DNA of 64,000 bases from Trifolium pratense (GCF_020283565.1 NC_060063.1:24730777-24794776), one strand, 5' to 3'; counted from the stretch's first letter, positions 12,501 to 24,710 are shown. Numbers and translations: made by a program. The notes: generated by a model from the letters alone, not told the origin.

Positions 12501-15500
12501 ACTACAAAGGCTATATCAGGCCTTGTATGAGACAAATAAATTAGTCTACCGGCCAATCGTTGGTAGCGTTCTCTATCTACCACTTCATCTTCAGATGCTG
12601 CCTTCAGTTTTACATTGGGATCCATTGGTGTGTCTACTGCCTTATACCCTGTCATCCCTGTTTCTGTGAGTAAATCAAGTATATATTTGCGCTGGTTGAG
12701 AAAGATACCCTCTTTAGACCTTGCGAACTCCATCCCGAGGAAATACTTTAATTTTCCAAGGTCCTTGATATCAAATTCTGCTTCAAGTCTTCTCTTTAGA
12801 TCACTTATCTCGTTAACATCATCTCCTGTCATGATAATGTCGTCAACATACACTATTAAAATAGCAATCTTACCTTCATGTGAATGTTTAAAGAACAATG
12901 TGTGATCTGCTTGACTTTGGGTGAAACCATGTTTCTTAACAACATTTCCAAATCTTTCGAACCAGGCCCTTGGTGATTGTTTTAATCCATATAAGGATTT
13001 TTTCAATCTGCAGACTTTGTCTCTTCCAAGATTTTCTTCAAATCCTGGAGGTAAACTCATATATACTTCTTCATGTAATTCTCCATTCAAAAAGGCATTT
13101 TTAACATCAAATTGATGTAGTATCCAATTGAAATTTACTGCAAGAGAGAGAAGAATTCTGATGGAATTAATCTTAGCAACCGGGGCAAAAGTCTCTTGGT
13201 AGTCTATACCATGAGTTTGTGTAAAACCTTTTGCTACTAACCTTGCTTTGTATCTTTCCACATTTCCATCAGCCTTGCATTTCACTGTAAAGACCCACTT
13301 ACACCCAACTGCCCTTTTGTCATGAGGTAGATCAGTGATGCTCCAAGTATTATTTTTCCTCAGAGCATCCATCTCTTCTTTCACTGCTAATTTCCAATTC
13401 GGATCACCTAATGCTTCATGAATAGTTCTGGGCACAAACAAATTTGAAATCCTAGACACATATGCTTTGTGAGTGTGTGATAACTTGTCATATGACAAAT
13501 AATTAGACATGGGGTGTTTAGTGCATGTTCGAGTACGTTTCCTATCAGCAATTGGAATATTGAGGTCAGGAATTTTTTTCTCAAAGAAATTGGAAGATTA
13601 ATATCAGGAAAAGACAAATCCGGTAAATCATTAGAAGGGTCAGATGGATTACCAGATGAAGAACTAGAAGGTAAAATTTCTGTAGGACCTTCACTTGGTA
13701 AATCAGATTGGATTTCTGCCGGAGAGACAATTGGATCTGTAATACCTTGTTGAAACTTTTTTCGGACATACACTTGAAGTTGAGGAGTATGATCCTTAAT
13801 CAGTGTTTGTCCCCCTGTTTCAGATACTATATTTTCCGGCAATTCAAGATTAAGCATTCTAGGTTCCATTATCTTTGCATCTGGATTATTTATAGTTACA
13901 ATATCATCCAATGCAGGTAAAGTTTCCCAAAAATTATCTTCGTTATTAGTACAATGATTCTCCCCCTGAAGAGAATTTTTATCAAAAAAAGGCTGATTTT
14001 CAACAAAGTGGACATCCATACTTTCAAAAAATTTCTTTGTTACTGGGTTAAAACATTTGTAACCCTTTTTATTTGAAGCATAGCCAAGAAAAACACATTT
14101 TTCAGCTTTAGGATCCAATTTAGAACGAAAAATATTTGGGATGTAGACATAACAGAGACAACCAAAAACTTTAAGGGGAAGATCCGCAATGATGCGAGAC
14201 ATGGGAAAATAATTTTGTAAAACCTCCACAGGAGTCTCATATTTTAAAACACGAGATGGCATTCTATTTATGAGGTAACAAGCAGTTAATAAGGCATTTC
14301 CCCAAAGATATTTAGGTACATTCATAGAAAACATAATAGCTCTAGTAACTTCGAGGAGATGTCTATTTTTTCTTTCAGCAACACCGTTTTGTTGTGGAGT
14401 ATCACGACAAGTGGATTGATGTATTATCCCCTTAGTTACTAGGAATGTACTTAAATATTTGTTGAAATATTCAGTGCCATTGTCAGACCTTAGAATGCCA
14501 ATCTTAGTTTGAAATTGGTTTTCAATCATTTGAAAAAAAATCTTTAAACCGTTGTTCCACTTCTGATTTTTTTTCCAAGAGATAAACCCAACACACACGT
14601 GTATGATCATCAATAAATGTCACAAACCATTTTTTTCCAGACATAGTTTTAATTTTTGAAGGCCCCCAAACATCACTATGAATTAAATAAAAAGGTTGCG
14701 AAGCAGAATAAACTTTTGAAGTAAAAGACACACGGTGATCTTTAGCTAAGTGACAAGCTTCACAATGAAACTGTGAGGAATTTATTTCTTTTGCAAATTT
14801 AGGAAACAAATACTTAAGATAAGGGAAACTAGGATGACCTAATCTTTTGTGCCATAACATAACTTGATCTGAAACGAGAGGTGAACTTGCACTGTTTAAA
14901 CCACAAGCCGTTGTATTTCCAAGAGGAGTTTCATCAAAGTAGTACAGTCCATTCATCTCTCTAGCAGTTCCAATCATCTTCCCCGAGTTCTGGTCCTGAA
15001 AAACACAAGTGGAAGAACGAAAAAGGACGGAACAATTAGTATCCTTAGACAATTTATGAACAGATAGAAGATTGCAAGCAAATTTAGGAACATGTAAAAC
15101 AGATTGCAAAGTAATTTGCTCTGAAATTTTTATGCTGCCTTTGCCGGCAATACTTGAATAACTACCATCAGCTATCCTGACTTTTTCAGACCCGGAACTA
15201 GGAAAATAGGAACTGAATAAATGAGAGCAATTGGTCATATGTTCAGATGCCCCTGAATCTATTATCCAAGGGTTGGAGTGGTTTTGGACAGATAGTGCCC
15301 AAGAATTCTTACCTGTTTGTGCCACAGTTCCAACAGGAACATTAGGTGATGAATTGAACTTTAGACGTTTAAAAAGGTGATCCATCTGCTCCTTAGTAAA
15401 TGGAGACGAGTTAGCTTCATTGGTCGAAGACGCAGGGCGGTCACCAAGCTTACCAGTCTTTCTATTGTTTGGCCTACCATGTAGTTTGAAACAACCTTGC

Positions 15501-18500
15501 CGAGTGTGACGATTTTTACCACAGTAGTCGCAAACTAAACGGTCCTTGTCATCACCTCGTGGAGGGAAAGATTTGTGATTGACTTGAGGAACAGCCAAGG
15601 CAGATCCTTCGACTGGTGGAGGGACAATGACTGCTTTTTTTCCAAGCATCACTTGCCTACGACTCTCTTCGCGACGCACTTCAGCAAAGACTTCACCAAT
15701 TGGAGGGATAGGATTCCTGCCAAGAATCCGGCCACGAACCTCATCAAACTCAATATTTAGACCTGCAAGAAACTTGAAGACACGACTAACATCCACCATC
15801 TTCTTGTAGTGCTTGCAGTCCTCGGTTGACTTCCACTCATATACATTGAACAAATCCAGATCTTGCCAAATACGCTTGAGACAATTGAAGTATTTGGTGA
15901 CAGAATCGTCAGCTTGCCGAATTTCTCCAAGCTGGAGAGTTAATTCATAAATTTGGGATTGGTTGTCCAAATCAGAGTACATCTCAGCGACACCTTCCCA
16001 AAGATCTTTTGCAGTAGCATAACAGAGATAGTTTGCACCTATCTCTTCAGTCATGGAATTGACTAACCAAGTCATGACCATGGAATTTTCGGCATCCCAA
16101 GTCTCATAGTCTGCGCTTTCCTTGTCTGGTTGTTTCTTGTCTCCAGTGATGTAGCCAATTTTTCCTCTCCCCCTGAGATACAAACGGACAGACTGTGACC
16201 AGCGAAAATAATTAGATCCGCCTTTCAGCCGAATTGTTGTGATCTGAACAGGGTGATTTTCATGGTATGTCTTGACAGGTTGTGGTATTTCAGATTTAAG
16301 TGAAGAATGTTTGGGTAAAGACTGGGACTCAGTATCAGACAAGTCATCAGACATTATGTGGGATGGAAAAAAGGAAACGGAAGCAAAAAAAAAAACCCTA
16401 AGGAATTCTTCCTGCAACTGATACCATAAAGAAATAAACAATCTGTATTTCTTTGATAATTTAGTGAATAATACATGAAAGGTATATATAGAATACAATT
16501 GACAGACCAGTAAGCACTAATCTAGTCTGAGAATCAGGGCAATTATTCTTCCTATAAATGCTAATTCTAAATAAGGAAACAACTAATTATTATTTACAGT
16601 CAGTGTTATGAGCTGCACAAAAAATAGAATATGCTGATTCTGAACTAATCTCTAATAACTTCCAACATATCTAAATATGTAGGTTCAAAATAAATCCATT
16701 TAGTACAACCAGAATATATTTTCAGCAATCTCAAATTTCTACAAACTCTCCCAACTAGTAATTTTTAAGGAGAAAAACTTTTCATCCATGAGACACAAAT
16801 TTCAACATATCAAAACTATTTCAGTATCTCCAAATATGAATGCATTCAGTCACAGGATTCCAAGGGATACAAATACTGACTTTGGCATATCAGTAAAAGT
16901 TCTCCTTACTAGTTATGCTAACACACAATGAACCAGAGTTACCAGAAAATTCTATAGTAAAAAGATGGCTAAAATACATTTTTTCCCTTATCTTACTTTT
17001 TAGTTTCAATGTGGTCTTTTTTGTTTGAATTGTGTTTCAAAATGGTACATTGGTATAACTTTTGGAACACAAGGGTTTATTTCGAAACAATAAATGGACC
17101 ATATTGACCATCTCGGAACAAAGAATAGAAGATAAGGGACTTAATTGGACTTAATTGAAACTTAAAAGTTAAGGGACAAAATTGAAACTAAAAATAAAAC
17201 AATGGACCAAAAATGAACTTTAACCCAGAAAGATATGTACCTATGCAAGGCCTGATCATCTGAAAGTTTTCCCTTTGTACGAAACCAGTATCTCAAACTG
17301 CATACAGTGTGTTAACAAGTTCAGATAATACGGAGTTAAAAACAGCTTAAATTTGATTGGAAAATTGAAGTATCATTAAATTCCTTTCCAAATTTTTCTC
17401 ACCAAAGCATTGCATGAATACTCAGTGTAAAAGTAAGCAAAAAATTGCATTAGAGCTCAAGCTAACCTGGGAGGAGATTTTGTCATATTTGTTGCAATTC
17501 TAGGCTCACAGAACCGTATCTCTATGGGCCAGGGAACGAACTCAGTTGTAGCAACTTTATTCCGATAAATTCTGAAGTAACAAATTTTGTCATTATGGTA
17601 CAGAAAATCATCATGCAGACATGAGGGTGTTTGGACAACAATGTTACAGCAGGTCACTAGAGAAAACCTGGACTCTTAGTTTTTTAAACACTGATACAGA
17701 ATCATTTACCAGTTTAGTTTTTCCCCAATCAAACAGTTCAAAACCAAATTTTACAGGAAAAATGTTGAGTTTCCATCAATTTTATTTTTATAATATGAAA
17801 ATTCATAAAGAAAACCCATTTCAATTTTATTTTTACAACATGTAAATTCCTAAAGAAAGCCCATTTTAATACCATCTGTATCTTGCTTATTCTTTCATAA
17901 TAATATAATAAAGCCAGTTTTGTTTTTCCCACCAATACTTAAAAAGTAAAAATTTCCACAATTTTTTGCTGGAGAGATGTTTTCTATATTTTTATTAGAG
18001 ACTTTAATCAGAAAACAATTTTGCAGTCTACACTGTTATTAAGATTATAAAACTCTTTTCAGGATTAGAGGAAATTTATTCTTCAAAAGTAAACAGATCC
18101 AAATCTCAATGATGCAAGAACTCTGGAATCAGATCCAAATCTCGGCTTGTAAGGTGAGGGTTGCCAAAGCTATATAAACGCTACACAGGCCATATCTCTT
18201 AACAATGTGGGACTAAATCCACCCCTTCACACCCAACACAATGAAGGTGTTGGAGGCTGCAATGAAGGCCATATCTCTTAATAATGTGGGACTAAATCCA
18301 CCCCTTCACACCCAACACAATGAAGGTGTTGGAGGCTGCAATGAAGGCAACCCAAATGCCGCAATTAGGCAGATGGGGGCGGACCGCAATGAAGGCGGAA
18401 TATCCAACACACCCCCTCACGCTTAGGCCCAATGGGCCTGAAGCGTGGACGATGCGGGAAGCCCAACAATAGATCTAGGATAGGCGCTGATACCATGTCA

Positions 18501-21500
18501 GATTTTATATTGGGCCTAACTCATCCTCACAAAACCGGCTTGTAAGGTGAGGATTGCCTCTAGTATATAAACACTACACAGGCCATATCTCTTAGCAATG
18601 TGGGACTAAATCCACCCCTTCACACCCAACACAATGAAGGTGTTGGAGGCTGCAATGAAGGCAACCCAAATGCCGCAATTAGGCAGATGGGGGCGGACCG
18701 CAATGAAGGCGGAATATCCAACAAGATTAAATCAACCAAAAACTTCGGCAAATCTCAAATTGGATACTATTTTGGCTTAGCCGCTTAGGCAAAAAAAAGA
18801 AAAAAGAATAGGAATTGAAAATCCTTTAACTAGACCCTGGAATATACATGATGGCAGTTATAGTTCCTAAAAGTAGAAAGAAACAGATGGAAATGCAGTA
18901 CGATCAATTGAATTACAAAAAAAGAAAATAGAAAGTGAAACAGAAGTAGTCCAGCAACTGTAGTTGAAGCTGTTAGGAAGGTTATTTACTGGGGTGTTTT
19001 TGCCTTCCACTATCATCTATCGTTTTATCAGTCATCATTAATTGAAACTTAATAAAATTGTGCAGTTATTTGTAGGAAAAAGAGGGAGCCAGAAAAATTC
19101 TTAGATACATAATGCTTAGAAAATTAACTCTCCACAGATTAAAGTTCTTATGGTTTTCCCCAAGGAGACACCGTGATGATTGTGCACGACCTACTTCGAC
19201 TTGGAGGTCCCGGGTTCAAATTTTTATTAATGAAAAGGATGGATTGGTGAAAAGGATGCAGGTTTCCTCTTTCATGTAACCCAAATTCTTAATGAACAGA
19301 ACACTGTAATTTTATGAGAAGCCTTTGTATTGACCAGAAAGATACGTTTTGATATAAATTGGAGATTGCCAGATGGTTTAATAGCTTGCAAACACAACTA
19401 TATAGAAACAAAGATGAAAACAGATATATAGGTAAATTGCAACTATGCAGCAATAAAAAATTCCTAACAAAAATCTTACATTGGTAGCCGAGGGTCGGTT
19501 AGACGTCTCTCCCGTAGCTCTTCTAATGGCAGAAGCTATAAGTAGCAAATCAATAAAAGATATTAATAATCTGACAGCCACAACAACAAAAATTTGTAAT
19601 GAATATAAGCTTGTATCTTGCCATTTCTGGTGCAGAGACAGATGGCATGGCTACTTCCTGGTGATCAAACGCTGATTCTTCTCTCTGGAATAGAGAAACA
19701 ACAATCATAAACGTGCTCTTGAATTTAGAACATAATTCCTCCACTAGAGCAAAAGCTCATGTGTTAAAATAACATTTGTTAGTCACACTAACAACAGCCA
19801 AATTATAGTTTGCAGTCATGAAAAAATCTAAAGATAGATAAACAGAAACTTATCATGGAAGGATAAAATATACAACTTTTAATGGATTTGAACCAAAATT
19901 TTCACATTATTCTATCAGCAAGTGAATTTAAATTATTTTTTTGTTTCTATGTGAATTTAAATTTTTAGACCATAAATCCTGCATTTCTTTTCCATGAGCT
20001 TCCCATTTTGTCATCCCTTTCTGTTTCTGCAGATCACAACTGAGATCTACTGCAGCCACATGCGTCAGACCAACGTCACTGCTGGGAATTTTCCGGCTAT
20101 TCAAGTTTTTGGCGACACGTCTCTTATTTGGTTGACCCTTCTCATAGGCATCATCAGTCACCGCCAACACCACCATGATCATATTGTTTTCTTGAGTCTA
20201 GCTACGTGCCGCCACTCGCCAGAAACTCTTTCAGCGTGTTTTCTTGCAAAGAATCCAGCTAAGTGAAGCAACTCATCCTGGTTCACCTGCTGCTCTTCTA
20301 TAGTGTCTGCTTGTGGATCCCATTTTCTGAGGTATATTTCAAGAGCTTCTTTGCTTAGATTTTTATGCGATCTTTTCTCAGGCCAGTTCTCCGTTGTGTC
20401 AACTTTTCAGCACGTCTTCTCTGCCACCATGTCATCCTTGTCATTCACTATCAGCCGCTTGATAGCTTTTGATTCCAGATTTTTTTTTATCATCAATTAA
20501 AAGAATAGCCTGCCTTAGAGTGTCAGGGATGTCAACTAGGTGCATTATCTCACATATTTTAACCAAATGATCATTACATGTTTTAATACCTAGTACATGT
20601 ACAAGTGTGTAAAGCATCAAGCTGGAAGATGGCTAATTATTCCTAAACTAAAATATTTTGCAAAAACTTAGATTCTTTTTAGTGAAGAATATATTACCTG
20701 AAATGAAGCCAGCAAAGTGAATATGACATTTCCTTTTTGCATTGCATCCACTTTCCGTGTAGCAAAGTTCTTTCCGTTGCGGAGCCGGTGGACTTGATAT
20801 ATAATAGGCACTGGAAAATAATTGTTTTTAGTATGTCTATTCTGTTTATTATTCTCTGCCAAAACAAACAAATGAACTAGAAGCACAGATAATGTAGTTT
20901 AAGTGCGACAATAGTAGGATGTATACATAGATTTTAAGATCATAAAGAGTATTTTGCATGATAGTTAATTATCTTAAACGACAGAAACTTTAGAATCTAT
21001 TCTCAAGATAAAGTCAACAAGAAAACAACATAAAAAATATTCTTGAACAGAGCTTAGAAAGGGAAATTCATTCCAAAGCATAGCAATATAGTTTCATTTT
21101 TCTTAGTTTACGCATGAATAATAGCATCACATCTCATCATGCGAGAAGTAAAAATAAATAGAATGGGAATTATTTCCAAAGCATATCGTTGTCGTCAAAG
21201 TCAAGTGATTTGACATGCTTACTGTTTAAGTCTCCTATACGAAGAAAATAGGCATGCATACTATGAAGTAACTTAAGACAGTCAACAGATTTTGATGCTG
21301 CGGCTAGTGCCTGCATGTTAGATATTATCTTGTAAGAAATCTATACAAAGGAGCTACAACAAACATGAGCAGCCTGCTATAATAGGAAGAAAATAATGCA
21401 GTTTCATCATACCTGTCCAACCAGCTGTCCCCCAAACACCTTTCCAAAATTTGGAGCATCTGGAGGAGTGATTCCTTGAAAGGTATCTACCTTCCAAAGA

Positions 21501-24500
21501 GAATAACAAAAAGCTGTAAGGTGAAACCCAGGATAAGCATTCTACTACTTACTAATAAAGATAAACAATTATGTGCTGATATACTATGGTGCTACTTGCT
21601 ATCGAAGATAAACCAGGGAAAACATCTGACTGTTTCTATTTATCCTTTTCAAGTGGTAATCATATATCTATCCATATTCAATGATATTTAGATATCTGTA
21701 TCATCATTCCTGTCCTTCCCCCACTTATCTTAGTTTTCATCATATGCATGTGAGCATCTATTTTCGATGAGTCGCGTGTAAGTGTAAGGCCGGATACCAA
21801 GTTTTCAAAAAAAAAAAAAAGTGTAAGCATCCAAGTATGTTGAAATGAGAATAAGCATCGTAAGTGGGCACAGTTTCTCATATAGAAGAATATATAATTA
21901 ATTTTCTAGTTCAAATAATCAGTCCACAAAAGCCTTATTGTGCAAACACTTTGCTGAAAATAAGTGTTTAGATAGGAAGAAGGAAAAGAGAGAATAAAGA
22001 TTCTGAATAATAATATTCACTTATATATAGAAGCATGATGAGTGTGATAAAAAGATAAAGTGCTAAGTTCTATTTATTATATCAATAGAAAACTATTCAG
22101 CCTCATTAAAAAAAAAATCATGAAAATAAACAAAAAATATGGAACCTATACATGTGAGATCATCAAAGATACTCTAAACTATTATTCTAAGTTTTTTTTT
22201 TTTTTGAAACTGTAAACTATTCTAAGATATAATCATGATATCAAGAGATATCCTCAAGGCATTCTAACACACTTCAACCAGAAGAAATCAATAATTCAAA
22301 TTCAAATTAATATATAATTAATAAGAGACCTTTAAAGGTTCTAATTGCAATATATTCTCCACAGCTGAGCGTCTCTCAGGACGTTTTTCTGCACTCCATA
22401 TAGACTTTGGCCATAGCAGTGCCAAGTGCTCACGGGGCAGTACTAAGCATGTTAGCTGCCACAGAAAACAACAAAAGTCACCATAGCAGTAAATAATTCA
22501 TTTCACTTGAGTGTATCTCAGGTTTTTATACATTATACTTTGAAATTAGAAAGCAGTAGGAAAAGAAACTAAAGGGGAACCTTAGATAAAGCAACAACAT
22601 CTGTGTTGTGGACTGTATTTGACAAACCTGAAAGTTGCACGTTCACATTATTCTCAGATATTACCCCACAAAACATCTCTAGTAACAACATAAATTGAGA
22701 AGAAAAAAATTACAGCTTTATGCACAAGAAAATGGTTATACTTGGAAAATGAAAGACAGTTTAACCACAAATAGGTTAAAAGAGGGAAAACATAGAATTA
22801 TGGTGGCAAAGTCCTACTTTTTAGTGATAGCAATAAACAGTAGAGTACAGAAAGTGAAGCATTAGAGAAATTATGACAAATCGACAATCAAAACTAGCCA
22901 ACCGTCTTCCTACTAATTTTACGCAACCACGTTCCAGAAAGACTTGTGCTTTCTAAAAGAGTAGAAGACTGCGTGAGTTAGAAAATAATGACCTTATTGA
23001 TAAACTTAATAGTGCAGAAGAAGAAAATAATTAGGAATAACCAAACCACAATGGTACAAACTAGCATACGACCTATGGAATGAGAGAAATAAAGTGTAAT
23101 TTGAGGCATAAGAAGAAGTTTACTACCACAACCAAAATAGTCATATTTATTCAACTGGAACTCTGGACGATTTTCATCATTGGCACTAACAGATCCAACA
23201 ACCTCAGCCTACAAGCAATGAAGCTAGACTTTTAGCGAAAAATTGGCTAAATGAAATGCTAAGTAAATGCAGCTCATTGTCATTTTATTAGCCTCTAGAT
23301 TAGTGCAGGGTCGGACCAAAGTTGTACTACACTAATCCCAAAGTAATTCAATGCAATTGGTTTTGGTTTTACTTTTAGTTTTTGTAAGGTCTATGATATG
23401 ATGATATTAACATACCTTTCCATCCCATATGAAGTAAGTGCCATATCCTGGTTCATCCTCACGAGCAACATACTCCCCTCGCTCTACAAAAAGAATCCAT
23501 CGATTGAGAATTGAAAATGTCAATGCTTGTATCCTCCAATCGATTGTTACAATTCCAAATGTTAAATACTAGTGTCTTAATGAAAAGTTTAAGAACAATT
23601 TTCAGAGCATATTTTCAGATAATTCATTGCATGAATTCCTATTCACAAATACAGTTGTGCATTATAGGTCTCCACAACATTAGGTGCTCATTTGGATGAA
23701 CGCAAAGCTTAAGATTAACTTTTGGAAAAGCTAAAAGCAACTGTAGGACTTAAAGCTTATATTTCCTTGCATTCCTACTTATCCATTTTCGTGTCCTGAG
23801 ACATGTTTATGTGAAAAGCTATAAATTGTCGATTCACCACGAAATCAAACATATGCAAAACTGATTTTGCTATCTCTGAGGGTTCATGACTATAATTGAT
23901 TTTTCCTCTAGAACCGATTCTATTTTATTTTTTTGATAAAATACTTGAGATTCTAACTTGTAGCTTTCGCCTCCAAACATGATTTTTACACTCAAATTTG
24001 TTATTCAACTCACTTTCATGTGAACATATTCAAATATTAAGCATTTGACCTTAAACTCACTTTTAACTAAACTCAAATTTTTTTCCTAGTGAAACACGGA
24101 CACAGACACACATATACGTCAACAACGATAATAATTTGAGAAAATGACATAATTCAATGTAATCATAAGTGTCGGTGTCGGACACCGACGTGTGTCCAAC
24201 ACCGGACACACCTAATCCGAGAAGTGTCCGTGCTTCATAGGCCAAAACATTAAACAAATCAAAACCTAAGAATTCACTTAACTGCAAATTCATATAACCA
24301 TATACAATTTTTTCATAATTTCAATGAAACTATAATACAAAAAAAAACATGAATTTGATAAATTGAAAATATACCATAGTGTTTAACAACCACAAGTTCT
24401 GAAATCTTCCTTATAGACGAGTTAGGTAACCTTTGTAGTAGCGGAACGCATCCAAGAAACTCTAATACTGCAAAAAATAACACAAACCAAACAAAATTCA

Positions 24501-24660
24501 ACAAAATAAATAATTATTACACAAATTCATAATCAAAATTGAACCGAAAAAACACAAAATGAAAAAGAGAAAACCAAACACAGCGCAATTGGAAGCAATT
24601 TTTCAAACAGATAATTTTTGTTTCTAACAGAAACTTACCTTCTTCTTCCTTGAGGTTCAT
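9561..24660 (-). CDS. ACH2: Peroxisomal acyl-CoA thioesterase with N-terminal cyclic-nucleotide-binding-like domain (ACH type), 17 exons
   Basis: The product should hydrolyse long-chain acyl-CoA to fatty acid and CoA in the peroxisome. Minus-strand exons: 24660-24639, 24467-24375, 23483-23416, 23208-23127, 22627-22581, 22455-22330, 21490-21413, 21310-21223, 20810-20698, 19684-19622, 19535-19480, 17571-17467, 17297-17241, 11591-11490, 11344-11296, 9793-9725, 9638-9561. All phases match and give 431 residues, close to Arabidopsis ACH proteins. Residues 1-146 form the cyclic-nucleotide-binding-like region, then two hotdog (TesB-like) domains. In this family the acidic and glutamine catalytic residues would be D365 (SLDHAMWFHRP) and Q399 ([11 protein letters not shown]). 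The protein ends SKL, a type 1 peroxisomal signal. All introns are GT-AG except after exon 10 (GC donor). The reading frame looks intact although transposons have stretched the gene to 15 kb. The symbol follows the Arabidopsis family; which paralogue it is cannot be told. Confidence 0.92.
10172..10735. mobile_element. Stowaway-like MITE, split by a nested Mutator-type MITE, in the last-but-one thioesterase intron
   Basis: The left end is TACTCCCTCCGTCCCAAAA followed by CTTTAGTC. The right end is GACTAAAG followed by TTTGGGTCGGAGTGAGTA, an inverted match. The nested element at 10390-10695 with its duplicated 9 bp interrupts it, so its own length is about 250 bp. Confidence 0.7.
10390..10695. 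mobile_element. Mutator-type foldback MITE with 9-bp target-site duplication
   Basis: The whole 306 bp is a long inverted repeat, starting GGCTTAATTAGT and ending ACTAATTAAGCC, with repeats of the word GGTCCCTTAAAG inside. AAAATTTAA flanks it at 10381-10389 and 10696-10704. The 9-bp duplication indicates mobilisation by a Mutator-like transposase. The same family occurs at 26976-27282. Confidence 0.85.
10790..11270 (+). mobile_element. 5'-truncated LINE (RTE-like) 3' end
   Basis: Broken plus-strand reading frames give peptides such as ECWVVKDQQ and [10 protein letters not shown], typical of the C-terminal part of plant RTE-type reverse-transcriptase ORFs. They end with the common tail GACCCCACTTAGTG (about 11229-11242) and a short TTG-rich tail. 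Several stops and frameshifts show it is dead. It lies in the intron between exons 15 and 16 of the thioesterase gene. Confidence 0.6.
11646..11886 (-). repeat. 3' LTR of the copia element
   Basis: 241 bp, starting TGTTGGAAG and ending TTTCTTTA on the minus strand, so its termini are TG...TA, not TG...CA. A TATA-like CTATATATAC lies inside. It is preceded by the purine tract at about 11887-11900. Confidence 0.95.
11894..13572 (-). CDS. Copia reverse transcriptase and RNase H part
   Basis: This is the last part of the polyprotein. Reverse transcriptase has [16 protein letters not shown] and the active-site [11 protein letters not shown]. RNase H has YTDADWAGN, the glutamate region SSAEAEF and YCDNKAA. 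It ends just before the purine tract and 3' LTR, as in intact copia elements. Apart from the frameshift at its upstream edge no stop or missing motif was seen. Confidence 0.92.
13580..14532 (-). CDS. Copia integrase core and linker part
   Basis: This continues the polyprotein in another frame. It holds the integrase core with SDNGTEY and the later glutamate region ([13 protein letters not shown]), then the C-terminal integrase region ([10 protein letters not shown]) and a serine- and proline-rich linker. The frame is lost again at an A7 run (13573-13579). It is not a gene on its own, since no credible start codon or leader precedes it. Confidence 0.85.
14541..16354 (-). CDS. Copia gag, protease and N-terminal integrase part
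   Basis: This is the first part of the copia polyprotein. The start at 16354 opens MSDDLSDTE; an open frame runs further upstream into the LTR but has no reason to be used. A gag capsid domain with a tryptophan-rich core is followed by a CCHC zinc knuckle ([14 protein letters not shown]). The aspartic protease motif is [10 protein letters not shown]. The integrase zinc domain has the His-His-Cys-Cys pattern (HKRLGH ... CEACH), and the first catalytic region (SDVWGP) follows. The frame is then lost in a run of eight T (14533-14540); one T fewer would keep it open into the next segment. Confidence 0.9.
16418..16426 (-). other. Primer-binding site of the copia element (initiator Met tRNA)
   Basis: TGGTATCAG on the minus strand directly abuts the 5' LTR and pairs with the 3' end of initiator Met tRNA. 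The match weakens after nine bases (TTGC in place of AGC). Confidence 0.85.
16427..16667 (-). repeat. 5' LTR of the copia element
   Basis: 241 bp, apparently identical to the 3' LTR over its whole length, which implies very recent insertion. Confidence 0.95.
16967..17231. mobile_element. Degenerate foldback MITE-like sequence
   Basis: It begins GGCTAAAATACA and ends near TTTAACCC. Its two arms share inverted words such as GGTCC/GGACC and GTTTCAA/TTGAAAC. It resembles the Mutator-type MITEs elsewhere in the window, but the flanking duplication is not clear. It lies between copia and exon 13. Confidence 0.4.
18144..18723 (-). mobile_element. TRIM-like miniature LTR retrotransposon in thioesterase intron 11
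   Basis: The 5' LTR on the minus strand is 18496-18723 (TGTTGGATATTCC ... TCTGACA). The primer-binding site TGGTATCAGCGCC abuts it at 18483-18495. An internal region of under 90 bp follows, then the purine tract GCGTGAGGGGG. The 3' LTR is 18144-18409; it lacks the last 39 bp and carries a 79-bp internal tandem duplication (18188-18266, 18267-18345). There is no coding region, as expected for a TRIM. Both intron neighbours are thioesterase exons 11 and 12. Confidence 0.78.
24084..24242. mobile_element. Short MITE with CACGGACAC inverted ends
   Basis: The left end CCTAGTGAAACACGGACAC and right end GTGTCCGTGCTTCATAGG are inverted copies. A smaller palindrome (GTCGGTGTCGGACACCGAC) lies in the middle. 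It sits in the intron between exons 2 and 3 of the thioesterase gene. The superfamily is unknown. Confidence 0.55.
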
Positions 24661-24710
24661 TTTCAGAGTTTCACCGATTTTATCGCATTCTTGCAATAAA
24701 TTTTTCGAGC

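Larger units (their letters stand above)
11646..16667 (-). mobile_element. Young, nearly full-length Ty1-copia retrotransposon in thioesterase intron 13
   Basis: Two 241-bp LTRs (11646-11886 and 16427-16667) look identical base for base. TATCT is duplicated at 11641-11645 and 16668-16672. A primer-binding site for initiator-Met tRNA abuts the 5' LTR, and the purine tract GAGGGGGAG abuts the 3' LTR. Domain order on the minus strand is gag, protease, integrase, reverse transcriptase, RNase H, which defines Ty1-copia. It is in the same orientation as the host gene, between exons 13 and 14, so its promoter and poly(A) signals could affect splicing or end the transcript early. Two frameshifts in homopolymers break the polyprotein. 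Confidence 0.96.

Noticed and set aside
19150..19215. Another tRNA-like stretch (GGTCCCGGGTTCAAAT)
   Set aside because: Only a box-B-like word; no box A, no flanking duplication and no tail found.
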